From contig NZ_MKIQ01000005.1 of the NCBI RefSeq assembly GCF_001832885.1, positions 1-64,000 of the forward strand: DNA of 64,000 nt. The letters run 5' to 3'. A program made the position numbers and the translations under genes. This document shows positions 48,001 through 55,473 of this stretch, one piece after another (position 1 is the first letter of the stretch; every line of letters starts with the position of its first letter). The stretch is from Floricoccus penangensis (lineage in GTDB: Bacteria; Bacillota; Bacilli; Lactobacillales; Streptococcaceae). Below the pieces are notes generated by a model. The model made no database searches and had not been told where the DNA came from. It saw only the letters and a program-made list of their open reading frames with translations.

Positions 48001-49035
48001 ACTTTGTGCACGTGACGCGACAACAGACCAACCTATTTTTATGTCCTCATCACTCATCCAAACTGAATGGGCATAGTCAACATCTCCGTCGGCCTTGTCT
48101 TCTCCATTAGCATACATATCATGAGATTCCACCCATGTTACTAGTCTATTTGGTTTAACTCCATTGTGATAAGGAGAGACATCATCTACATAAACAGTCT
48201 TATTTTTTAAAGCATTTAATATACCATCTCCGTAATGAGATGCTGTTACACCCATATATTTAGCATATTCAGTATCACGAGATATACTATCTTGTAAAAC
48301 TTCTCCATACTGGAATTCCGATCCGTTATCAGTTATATTCGGCCAAAAATTGCTACCATATCCTTGATCTGATGGTAATTCAATATGTTTGGCTGCATCA
48401 TATCTAAAACCTGAAGCACCATCTGCCATTACTCGATTAACAAAATCTTTTAGATATTTTTGAACTTCTGAATTTTGAGTGTTAAAATCCCAAAGTCCAA
48501 GCAATGCCAATTGAGTTACTTGATAGCGATCATTCCAATTATCAATACTCCTATTTCCATGAGTCCAGTTAGAAATTTTTTTAATTTCTGGATCTATAGC
48601 GCTTTCGGTTGCAGTGGTATGATTCAGAACTGCATCTACAATAACCTTAATTCCGTATTCTTTAGCTTTGGCACACATTTCTTTAAAATCTTCTTCGCTA
48701 CCTAGATATTGATTACCAATTTTATAAGAAGTTGGTTGATATAAGTAATACCAATTTGATATGTGCATCAAATCCCCATTTTTGCTATTATCGCCTCCTT
48801 CAAAAACAGCATTTATAGGTGATGTTTGAATTGTTGTATATCCAGCATTGTGAATATTTTCCATGTTATTAGTTATATTTTTAAATGACCAATTCCATGC
48901 ATGTAACATTACCCCCTCATCGACTCTTCCTGCCTGTAACTCATTATTTTGAGCATTAACTACAGGACTAAAAAAGAAGAAGAAGGACATAATGAAAACA
49001 AAAATTACATTCTTACTAACTTTTTTCCGAAACAT
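45097..49035 (-). CDS. Secreted multidomain alpha-amylase with CBM26-like and FIVAR repeats
   Basis: This is a secreted starch-degrading enzyme of about 1312 residues. A signal peptide ends near VVNA (residue 28). The GH13 domain (about 35-470) shows DAVLNH (134-139), FRYDAAKH with nucleophile Asp213, QYGEV with acid Glu245 and ESHDM with Asp306. Two tandem CBM26-like starch-binding modules follow (about 482-565 and 579-663; shared core DIYAYIYDKE, WPGLKMTKE). Nine FIVAR-like helical repeats of about 70 residues then run to the end. There is no LPXTG motif or membrane anchor. The start is ATG 49035, with AAAGGAG eight bases upstream; a TTG at 49062 is less likely. It is a single-gene unit under a cre-overlapped promoter. 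Confidence 0.9.
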   Translation of the reverse strand: MFRKKVSKNVIFVFIMSFFFFFSPVVNAQNNELQAGRVDEGVMLHAWNWSFKNITNNMENIHNAGYTTIQTSPINAVFEGGDNSKNGDLMHISNWYYLYQPTSYKIGNQYLGSEEDFKEMCAKAKEYGIKVIVDAVLNHTTATESAIDPEIKKISNWTHGNRSIDNWNDRYQVTQLALLGLWDFNTQNSEVQKYLKDFVNRVMADGASGFRYDAAKHIELPSDQGYGSNFWPNITDNGSEFQYGEVLQDSISRDTEYAKYMGVTASHYGDGILNALKNKTVYVDDVSPYHNGVKPNRLVTWVESHDMYANGEDKADGDVDYAHSVWMSDEDIKIGWSVVASRAQSVPLFFSRPVGGGKGVRFPNQSKMGDAGSDLYKDKTISEINKFHNLMVGKSELLVNPNNDHNVLITYRGNSGAVVTNISSQAQTINTESRLNDGEYIDKISGKKISVVNGRFRTTIPARTVLIVYDEKSLSDNTEKEEIKFVKPDNWGQDIYAYIYDKEADSVVGPWPGLKMTKENTTNLYSVELDSKLINNNLLVIFSDGKQQSPAKDGFKFISGKTYDVSGIVNTPEEVKKENIKFIKPDSWSQDIYAYIYDKERDTSVVGKWPGLKMTKEDGENLYGVDLDSKLINDNLLVIFSDGKVQSPAKDGFKFVPGKTYNIDGEVEEKKTDNSILYQEIESFNNINSEQYTSQSYENLAQIIEEAKKIYLDDKASQETIDSTVSKIKDAKNALEKKVNKEILGKSVYTGKSIDSTKYTEKSFADLKSVLDEAEEVLNNPKASQEEVDLINTKLNKSIESLQIKEISIDKKALKNSLDAAKIIEGANYTDESYNQLQSEIANAEKIFNSSSATQEEVNQSVIDLNKKISDLKSKPTPIEVNKEVLKKILEVANAVNQADYTEESLNTLDLSKKRAETILNDSQATQVQVDDTALELGNAILALEKKQTEVPEANKNILRKLLEKAQSTDNSKYTDESLKTLQEVISKAKEIDGNKLANQEEVDNTTLELTEALLNLVEKKKVNKDILSQLIESSKVINPDSYTDESYKLFEESLRNAQEIEKNVNSTQTEVDQAVINLNKAITALEIKKIEVPKVNKEVLDKTVKSSQSINTDLYTKESVDNLLKAIEDAKKLQTDSAVSQSQVDDAVIKLNDAMASLKTKPIVPPLPKTDKKVLNKSIEAAQSVKKDIYSKKTYDALQKVLENAKKVQINEQASQVEIDKATSDLNRALSELRLNPCSFPSYKHNKTVLNRSVEAGLLINKANYTKSSYDTLEKAIIAGKRIQSNNWVNQEQINRATIAINKAIADLQLK

Positions 49036-49150
49036 TTTTATTACTCCTTTTCGTAAACACAAAGTGATGGGCTCTCCTGACTGTCTCCTTTCTTTATTAA
49101 ATATAGTTTTTTATAAGTTTAATATAATTGTCTATAAACAATTCCTTAAT

Positions 49151-49188
49151 ATTATATATATTCAATACAAATCACGCAAGCGTTTTCA
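49151..49188 (-). promoter_or_regulatory. Amylase promoter with cre-like site
   Basis: TTGCGT (49174-49179), 17 bases, TATAAT (49151-49156) form the promoter on the minus strand. TGAAAACGCTTGCG (49175-49188) matches the CcpA cre core and overlaps the -35, which predicts glucose repression. The leader is about 110 nt. The rest of the 367-base gap up to the yolD-like gene is AT-rich sequence in which I see nothing else except that gene's terminator. Confidence 0.75.
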
Positions 49189-49382
49189 CAAAATGAATAT
49201 AAAAAGAACTCAAATAAACATTGAATTCTTATAAAATAAATTATAAAATTTTTATTTAATTTTTTACCAGTAACATTAAAAGCTTATTTATTAAGGATAA
49301 CTGCTGAATATTATATTATTTATTAAATTTTGATTACTTTAATCTCCTATTATACAAAATTAAAATATTTTGATAATACATG

Positions 49383-49425
49383 AAAAAATCAAGGTGGTAA
49401 AGCTATGTCGCTTCCCCGCCTTGAT
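49383..49425 (-). terminator. Terminator of the yolD/polymerase operon
   Basis: ATCAAGGcGG pairs with CCaCCTTGAT, enclosing a second small stem (AAGC/GCTT), and is followed by T6 on the minus strand. The left part of the stem is the coding end of the yolD-like gene. Confidence 0.75.
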
Positions 49426-49768
49426 ATTTAACTGATAAAATATTTTTTATATCTATTTTTCTTACTTCATCTACCTTAAAAAATACAAAGTCTGTTGATG
49501 TAAATTCGACTACAGTTCCTTGAATTCTACTAATAATTTCATCTACTGAAAGAACAAGTTCAATAGTGAGTTTGTTCAAATATGCTTGGTTAAGTAGTTG
49601 TATCTTTTCTTCAAGATCTATTTTATCAACTTTTTCTTGTCTAGCTATTATGGCATCACGTTTCATAGCACTCCCATGTTCTGATAAATAGAAGCCCATC
49701 CATTTTTTCATACCTCTGTCTTGATAATCGCGTATCTCTGGAAATTTACTATATGATCTATCTACCAT
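49403..49768 (-). CDS. YolD-like family protein
   Basis: This 121-residue protein carries the YolD-like pattern DRGMKKWMGFYLSEHGSAM near the N-terminus and a small beta-rich remainder. YolD-like proteins are usually encoded next to UmuC/UvrX-type polymerases and are thought to act with them like UmuD-type partners. It overlaps the polymerase gene by seven bases, consistent with that pairing. Confidence 0.85.
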   Translation of the reverse strand: MVDRSYSKFPEIRDYQDRGMKKWMGFYLSEHGSAMKRDAIIARQEKVDKIDLEEKIQLLNQAYLNKLTIELVLSVDEIISRIQGTVVEFTSTDFVFFKVDEVRKIDIKNILSVKYQGGEAT

Positions 49769-51231
49769 TTTTCATCTTTACTCAAGCCATCTAATCCTCC
49801 CGCTCCACCTCCTGAGTGTCCTCCAACTAATTTAGTACGTTCAATTACTCTTGATCCTTTGGATAAGGCTGTAGCTTTTTGTACTGAAATATAACCATAC
49901 TTATCTCTAATTAGATCTATACTTTCTTGAAGTTTATCTTTTTTTTCTTCAATTTCATAATCATCAAAAAGAGAAACTAAAGAATATGATTCATCAGTTA
50001 AGCCTGAGTAACTTACTCCAACCCTTCTAACTGCTCCACCCTTATATTTACTTCTAAATGAACTAATTATATGTTCTATTAGAAGATCAGTACGGTTAGT
50101 TGGCTCAATCTTAACTTGGCTATGGATTGATTTTCTATTTTCAGTCATGGCAAAACCTACATATAAAAAAATACAAGTTGTTTTTTTCTTATCACGTCGA
50201 AGCCTAACTCCAACTTGTTCCGCCATTTCCTTAATAACTATCTCTATTTCATCCTTATCATGGTAATCACGCGGTAAAGTTTGAGAATTGCCGATTACTC
50301 TTGATTTAGTATGGTATGGTTTCTTAACATTACTTTCATCAATTCCATTTGCATGAAAAAAAAGTTGAACACCTATTACACCAAATTCATCTTTTAAAAT
50401 TTTCGGATCTGTGTGAGCTAAGTCATATATTGTATGAATTCCAAGTTTCTCCAATCGTTTTTTAGTTCTACGATTAATACCCCAAAATTCTGTAATATCT
50501 TCAATCGTCCAAAGTTTTTCAGGAACATCTTCATAATTGATTGAAGCCCTCATTGCTTTATTATATTTAGCATAATGGTCTAAAGCTACCTTAGCTAGCA
50601 TAGGATTACAATTTGACATTCCCACAGTCGAATAAATACCTGTTTCTTTGACTATTAATTCTTGGATATCACGAGAAACTAAGTCTAATTTTTCTCTCCT
50701 TGAAAGCTTTGGATTGGGATAAAAGTAATTTAGAGAACCCGTTAAATCAACAAATCCTTCATCAATTGAATACCAAAATATCTCATCTCGAGGAGCGAAA
50801 CGCTCTATTAAATGCTGAATTTCCATGTTTACTGCTATATAACGGTTCATTCTCGGCGGCACAATATGAGTTTGTTTTGCCCAAGCTTCGATATGCTGAA
50901 TGTAATCTTCAGTTGGAGGTAGAGCTTTTCCATTCCAATCTCGTTCACAGCTTTTATAATACTTACTGTAATTAAATTTTCGATTATGTAAATGAAATGG
51001 TAATTCGCGACTTCTGCTAACATTTAGATTACCAAATATTTGTTTAAAAGTGGGAGAACTAGCCAATATTAGACCAGCTGAATTTCCAGCATGACTCATT
51101 ACACATAGAGAAGCTCTCAGTGGATTGAGTCCTAAATCAACACATTCAACACTTGCATAAAAAGACTTCATATCAATAAATGCTATATCGCTTTGTTGTT
51201 CCAGTGAGTAATCAAAATCTGGTTCTATCAT
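49762..51231 (-). CDS. Y-family DNA polymerase (UmuC/UvrX-like)
   Basis: This translesion polymerase of about 489 residues of the ImpB/MucB/SamB type has AFIDMKSFYASVECVDLGLNP in the palm, YSIDEGFVDLTG with the catalytic Asp-Glu, and a helix-hairpin-helix WGINRRTKKRLEKLGI. The little-finger region follows. It copies past DNA damage with low fidelity. ATG 51231 is preferred, with GGAG seven bases upstream, over TTG 51246. I saw no clear SOS-type operator upstream. Confidence 0.92.
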   Translation of the reverse strand: MIEPDFDYSLEQQSDIAFIDMKSFYASVECVDLGLNPLRASLCVMSHAGNSAGLILASSPTFKQIFGNLNVSRSRELPFHLHNRKFNYSKYYKSCERDWNGKALPPTEDYIQHIEAWAKQTHIVPPRMNRYIAVNMEIQHLIERFAPRDEIFWYSIDEGFVDLTGSLNYFYPNPKLSRREKLDLVSRDIQELIVKETGIYSTVGMSNCNPMLAKVALDHYAKYNKAMRASINYEDVPEKLWTIEDITEFWGINRRTKKRLEKLGIHTIYDLAHTDPKILKDEFGVIGVQLFFHANGIDESNVKKPYHTKSRVIGNSQTLPRDYHDKDEIEIVIKEMAEQVGVRLRRDKKKTTCIFLYVGFAMTENRKSIHSQVKIEPTNRTDLLIEHIISSFRSKYKGGAVRRVGVSYSGLTDESYSLVSLFDDYEIEEKKDKLQESIDLIRDKYGYISVQKATALSKGSRVIERTKLVGGHSGGGAGGLDGLSKDEKW

Positions 51232-51299
51232 AACATCACTCCTCAATAAGATTTATAGTCACTTAAAAATAGATTAATACATCGTTGAGATTTATATTA

Positions 51300-51502
51300 A
51301 TAAGCTTGTTTATTCAAGTATAATCGACAGCGGAGCAAGGCGTAGTGACTCATCTCGATAAACGCTAGTTCTATCATCAATTCGTCGCGCCATTAGAACT
51401 AATTGCTTTAGCAATTTAAGTTCTATGGACATCGGAGCAAAGCGACGAGCCTTATCTTGCGACTTACACTATAAGCTTGCTTATTCAAGTGTAATAGACA
51501 GC
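51300..51502. repeat. Composite repeated, hairpin-rich intergenic element
   Basis: A 32-base direct repeat (51300-51331 and 51471-51502, 29 of 32 identical; core ATAAGCTTG-TTATTCAAGT) flanks a visibly GC-richer segment. Inside, the block CGGAGCAA-GCG occurs twice (51331-51342 and 51433-51444). A long hairpin (51390-51428) is framed by CGTCGC/GCGACG (51383-51388 and 51442-51447). No long open frame was noted. It looks like a non-autonomous repeat or MITE-type relic. Confidence 0.6.
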
Positions 51503-51602
51503 CTAATAAAACGAAGGTACTTCTTTTTTAATCAACTATATTTAATTTACTTAAATTATATACGATTTAATTCGTATTTTCAATCATATATTTAAAAACA
51601 AC

Positions 51603-51629
51603 AAAAAACGAGCGGACATGCTCGTTTTT
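51603..51629. terminator. Bidirectional terminator in the 51.6 kb gap
   Basis: ACGAGC pairs with GCTCGT around a six-base loop, with an A6 run before and a T5 run after, so it can work on both strands. No gene is attached to it. The gap 51247-51877 otherwise holds the repeat element, a 12-bp hairpin (51671-51697) flanked by GGAGTTT repeats and a 21-codon frame from about 51707. Confidence 0.75.
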
Positions 51630-51845
51630 CTTGTAGGAATTTTTTTTGGAGTTTTATTTTTAAGGAGTTTGCAAGTTTTATTATTAATAAGACTTGCGGA
51701 GTTTTATGAAAAAAAGTTTTGAGTTATCTAATTGCTTACACCGGATAATCTCTAAAGTTCATTTTTTATAGAAGGTTTATCACCTGTCTATGTATATATA
51801 ATAATATAAATGATACTTAAGAACATCAGACTTAAGACTGAAATT

Positions 51846-51874
51846 TAAAAAGAATCTCCTAAGAGACTCTTTTT
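51846..51874 (-). terminator. gnd terminator
   Basis: AAAAGAATCTC pairs with GAGACTCTTTT around a CTAA loop, with T residues following on the minus strand, directly behind the gnd stop codon. Confidence 0.85.
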
Positions 51875-51877
51875 AAA

Positions 51878-53302
51878 TTATTTTTCATCATACCAGTTAT
51901 AATGGAATGTTCCTGGACGATCTGTTCTTTCATATGTATGAGCGCCAAAGTAATCACGTTGTGCTTGGATTAGGTTAGCTGGTAACACTTCTGAACGGTA
52001 GCTATCAAAGTACGCAATTGCAGAAGAGAAAGTTGGAACTGGAACACCAGCTTGAACTGCAAGACCAACTACATCACGAACTGATTGTTGATACTTCTCA
52101 GTGATTTCAACAAAGTAATCATCTAATAGCAAGTTTTCAAGGTCAGCATCACGGTCATAAGCATCAGTGATTTTTTGTAGGAAACGGGCACGGATAATAC
52201 ATCCAGCACGCCAGATGCTTGCAATATCAGCAAATGGTAAATCCCAATTATTTTCTTTACTTGCAACACGAAGTTGAGCAAAACCTTGAGCATAGCTCAT
52301 AATTTTTGAGAAGTATAAAGCTTGACGAATTTTTTCAATTAGCTCTTCTTTATTAATTTCAGCTGCAACTAGGTTTGCTTTTGGTAAAACTTTGCTAGCT
52401 TTCACACGTTCATCTTTATAAGTTGAAATGTAACGAGCAAATACAGACTCAGTGATAAGAGGAAGTGGAACACCTGAATCTAGTGCAGATTGGCTAGTCC
52501 ATTTACCTGTCCCTTTATTCCCTGCAGCATCAAGGATAACATCTACTATTGGTTTACCAGTTCCAAGATCATCTTTGCGAGTCAAAATATCTGAAGTAAT
52601 TTCAATTAGGTAACTATCCAGTTCACCTTTATTCCATTCAGTAAAGACATCAGCCATTTCATCAGCAGTCATTCCTAGTAAGTGCTTCATAAGGTCATAT
52701 GATTCGGCAATTAATTGCATATCACCATATTCGATACCATTATGGACCATTTTAACGTAGTGACCGGCACCATCAGGGCCAATATAAGTAACACAAGGCT
52801 TCCCATCTTCTGGAGCTTTAGCTGAAATCTCTTCAAATACAGGTGCAATCAAATCATAAGCTTCGCGTTGTCCACCAGGCATGATTGAAGGACCTTCAAG
52901 AGCTCCTTTTTCTCCACCTGATACACCCGTACCAATGAAATTAATACCAGAATCAGCAAGCTCATTATTACGACGAATTGTATCTTTGTAGAAAGTATTA
53001 CCACCATCAATTAAGATATCACCTTTGTCTAAGTATGGAAGTAAGTTTTGGATTGTAGCATCAGTTCCAGGTCCTGCTTGAACCATAAGCATAATACGAC
53101 GTGGTTTTTCAATAGAATTTACAAATGATTCAATATCATAGCTAGGTACAAAATTCTTATCTGGGTGACTAGCAACTACATCCTCAGTTTTTTCGCGGCT
53201 ACGGTTGAAAATTGCAACTGTATATCCTCTTGATTCAATATTTAGAGCAAGATTACGACCCATTACGGCCATACCAACTACACCAAAATTCGCTTGTGTC
53301 AT
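51878..53302 (-). CDS. gnd: 6-phosphogluconate dehydrogenase
   Basis: This 474-residue enzyme of the oxidative pentose-phosphate pathway forms ribulose-5-phosphate, CO2 and NADPH. It has the Rossmann start [21 protein letters not shown] with NRS for the NADP phosphate, the substrate loop [21 protein letters not shown], the catalytic lysine in [17 protein letters not shown] and the C-terminal [21 protein letters not shown] promoter TTGATT-16-TATAAT precedes it, and the leader carries a 14-bp tandem duplication. Confidence 0.98.
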   Translation of the reverse strand: MTQANFGVVGMAVMGRNLALNIESRGYTVAIFNRSREKTEDVVASHPDKNFVPSYDIESFVNSIEKPRRIMLMVQAGPGTDATIQNLLPYLDKGDILIDGGNTFYKDTIRRNNELADSGINFIGTGVSGGEKGALEGPSIMPGGQREAYDLIAPVFEEISAKAPEDGKPCVTYIGPDGAGHYVKMVHNGIEYGDMQLIAESYDLMKHLLGMTADEMADVFTEWNKGELDSYLIEITSDILTRKDDLGTGKPIVDVILDAAGNKGTGKWTSQSALDSGVPLPLITESVFARYISTYKDERVKASKVLPKANLVAAEINKEELIEKIRQALYFSKIMSYAQGFAQLRVASKENNWDLPFADIASIWRAGCIIRARFLQKITDAYDRDADLENLLLDDYFVEITEKYQQSVRDVVGLAVQAGVPVPTFSSAIAYFDSYRSEVLPANLIQAQRDYFGAHTYERTDRPGTFHYNWYDEK

Positions 53303-53315
53303 CTATATTCTCCTA

Positions 53316-53343
53316 TTTCATTAAGTAAATTTCATTAAGTAAA
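53316..53343 (-). repeat. Tandem 14-bp duplication in the gnd leader
   Basis: TTTCATTAAGTAAA occurs twice without a gap (53316-53329 and 53330-53343), identical in both copies. It lies between the gnd promoter -10 (TATAAT on the minus strand) and the AGGAG ribosome site. Confidence 0.85.
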
Positions 53344-53410
53344 ATTTTTACATTATTCTTTAAATTATAACATTTTTAGTCCAAAAATCAATTTAATATC
53401 ACAGTTCAGA

Positions 53411-53944
53411 CTAGTCAAATAAGCCATCAAGACTTGCAAAAGGAGATTTTTTTTCGCTTTCCTTCTCTTCTTGTTTAAGAGCATAATCTTCCTCTGATAA
53501 AATTTCCCAATCATTACCACTTGGTAAATTATCATTTTCCTCTTCAGCAGGCGTAAGCACGCGCAAAGGAATTTCTAAAATAATATTATCAGCAACCGAC
53601 TCATCTAAACTAATGGCATCACGTTCTAAAACCAAAACATTTTCATCTTCTAAAAGATTTTTTTCTTCCTTAAGATAATCCTCAGTGACAAAAGTCTCAT
53701 TGACAGGAATATCATTAACTAGATTGACCTGCTCCAAACTTCTTGTTGACGGAAGTGATAAAGTATAATCGGCTTGGTAGTCTAGAAGATATAAACCATC
53801 CTCATAGCTTACTGTTCCTACAACATGAACTGGAGTCAAAGAAATTACCTCAGGATAGCGCTCCTTCAAGTTTTTTTCTAAGTCCAACACCTCATCAAAA
53901 TTTATTGTTTCTCTTTTTCTAATCTCATTCAAAGACCATTGCAT
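53411..53944 (-). CDS. YceD family protein (DUF177)
   Basis: This 177-residue acidic cytoplasmic protein of the YceD/DUF177 family has an N-terminal strand-helix part (WSLNEIRKRETINFDEV), a beta-rich middle (YLLDYQADYTLSLPSTRSLE) and an acidic tail. In many bacteria the gene sits before rpmF and is linked to ribosomal RNA synthesis. Here rpmF is not adjacent. It lies upstream of gnd in the same direction, with a 108-base gap holding the gnd promoter. Confidence 0.82.
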   Translation of the reverse strand: MQWSLNEIRKRETINFDEVLDLEKNLKERYPEVISLTPVHVVGTVSYEDGLYLLDYQADYTLSLPSTRSLEQVNLVNDIPVNETFVTEDYLKEEKNLLEDENVLVLERDAISLDESVADNIILEIPLRVLTPAEEENDNLPSGNDWEILSEEDYALKQEEKESEKKSPFASLDGLFD

Positions 53945-54062
53945 TATATATGCCTCCTTTAAAGTACTCCCCTAATTTTACAATATTTTACTTAAAATTA
54001 CTAAAAGAATATTTCCATTGCATCTTTTTCTTACTAGTTTAAAATAAAGATAGGAGGTCCCC

Positions 54063-54497
54063 ATGATAAAAAAAGCAAATATAGAAAATTTAGAAATTGT
54101 CAGTAGCCTAGCAAAATCCCTGTGGCCAGATAATAACCTTGATGACTTAAGAGAAGAATTTACTGGTATTTTAAATGATAAAGAAGCAGCAATTTTCCTC
54201 AAAGAAGATAATGAAGAATTTATCGGCTTCGCCCAATGTCAACTTAGACATGACTATGTTGAAGGCTGTGACTCCTCTCCAGTTGGTTACCTTGAAGGAA
54301 TTTACATTAAAGAAAATCGCCGGAGACAAGGCTTTGCACATGACTTGCTTAGAGCATGTCAAGAGTGGGCTTGTGAATCTGACTGTTTAGAATTTGCCAG
54401 CGATTGCGAACTTGATAATCTTGACAGTTTAGCCTTTCATCTTAAGATGGGGTTTATGGAAGTAAATAGAATCATTTGTTTCAAAAAAGAATTATAA
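54063..54497 (+). CDS. GNAT acetyltransferase resembling AAC(6')
   Basis: This 144-residue acetyltransferase has the acetyl-CoA loop ENRRRQGFAHDLL. The surrounding sequence, with RHDYVEGCDSSPVGYLEGIYI and LEFASDCELDN, closely follows chromosomal aminoglycoside 6'-N-acetyltransferases such as enterococcal AAC(6')-Ii. The physiological substrate is unknown, and resistance is not implied. It is preceded by AGGAGG and the promoter TTGCAT-16-TAAAAT, and is divergent from yceD. Confidence 0.78.
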   Translation: MIKKANIENLEIVSSLAKSLWPDNNLDDLREEFTGILNDKEAAIFLKEDNEEFIGFAQCQLRHDYVEGCDSSPVGYLEGIYIKENRRRQGFAHDLLRACQEWACESDCLEFASDCELDNLDSLAFHLKMGFMEVNRIICFKKEL

Positions 54498-54500
54498 AGC

Positions 54501-54539
54501 AAAAGACCAAAAATCTTAGGAATGATTTCTGGTCTTTTT
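54501..54539. terminator. Terminator between the GNAT gene and scrK
   Basis: AAAAGACCA pairs with TGGTCTTTT, with an inner ATC/GAT pair and T tracts on both strands, between convergent genes. Confidence 0.8.
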
Positions 54540-54571
54540 GATATATTGGCTATCTGTTAAACCAATATCCA

Positions 54572-55447
54572 TTATTCACTTAATTGTTTCAAGGCTAGAG
54601 CAAAATTACCAAGGGTTGCTGAACCATTATTGGCAATTAGTGGTCTAGTAATATATTTTTCAAGAGGAGGTAATTCAACATAGTCGTCAAATAATTCTTT
54701 GAACTGTTGACGCACTTTGACTAATAATTCTTCGTCAACTACACTTCCACCAAAAACAATCTTTTCTGGACGAACAATTAGAGTAACTTGAATTACAGCT
54801 TGAGCTAAGTAATATGCTAGCACGTCAAATACAGGGTCAGTTCGTGGAACATTTTCTCCTTTGATTCCCAAACGAGCTTCAAAGGTTGGACCAGCTACAA
54901 GACCTTCTAGACAATCACCGTGAAAAGGGCAGTTTCCCGGAAACTCCAGGTCTTCTGGATGTCTTCTTAGATAAGTATGTCCCATTTCTGTGTGTCCCAT
55001 GCCTCCTAAGAACTCACCATCAATGACCGCACCACCACCTACACCAGTTCCAACTGTGTAATAAACAAGTGATTCGATTTTTTCATTCGAAAGTGTAGAC
55101 ATAATATATTCGCCATAAGCCGAACCATTAACATCTGTAGTCCAAGAAATAGGTATATCGAATGCTTCTTTAATAACTCCAACAACATCTGTATCTTGCC
55201 AACCTGGTTTCGGAGTCTTAGTAATATAACCATACTGAGGAGAACTTTTACGAATTTCAATCGGTCCAAAAGATGCAATACCGATAGATTCAACGTCATG
55301 TTTTTTAAAATACTCCACAACCTTACCTAGGGTTTCTTCAGGTGTTGTTGTTGGTATAGAAACTTGGTCCTTAACACGGTAATCCTCATCACCTACTGCA
55401 CAGATGAATTTAGTTCCACCAGCTTCAATACTGCCAAATAGTTTCAT
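54572..55447 (-). CDS. scrK: Fructokinase (ROK family)
   Basis: This 291-residue sugar kinase phosphorylates the fructose released from sucrose-6-phosphate. It has the ATP motif FGSIEAGGTKFICAVGD, the YYTVGTGVGGGAVIDG and GMGHTEMGHTYLRRHPED parts, and the zinc-binding cluster with CPFHGDCLEGLVAG typical of ROK kinases. It lies 26 bases after scrA in one operon. Confidence 0.93.
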   Translation of the reverse strand: MKLFGSIEAGGTKFICAVGDEDYRVKDQVSIPTTTPEETLGKVVEYFKKHDVESIGIASFGPIEIRKSSPQYGYITKTPKPGWQDTDVVGVIKEAFDIPISWTTDVNGSAYGEYIMSTLSNEKIESLVYYTVGTGVGGGAVIDGEFLGGMGHTEMGHTYLRRHPEDLEFPGNCPFHGDCLEGLVAGPTFEARLGIKGENVPRTDPVFDVLAYYLAQAVIQVTLIVRPEKIVFGGSVVDEELLVKVRQQFKELFDDYVELPPLEKYITRPLIANNGSATLGNFALALKQLSE

Positions 55448-55473
55448 TTGTCTACTCCTTTAATAAATATAAT

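Noticed and set aside
49036-49062. TTG start adding nine residues to the amylase
   Set aside because: AAAGGAG lies within this stretch and is well placed for ATG 49035, which also starts a normal signal peptide.
51300-51502. Insertion sequence relic
   Set aside because: No transposase fragment in any frame and the flanking copies are direct, not inverted, repeats; kept as an unclassified repeat instead.
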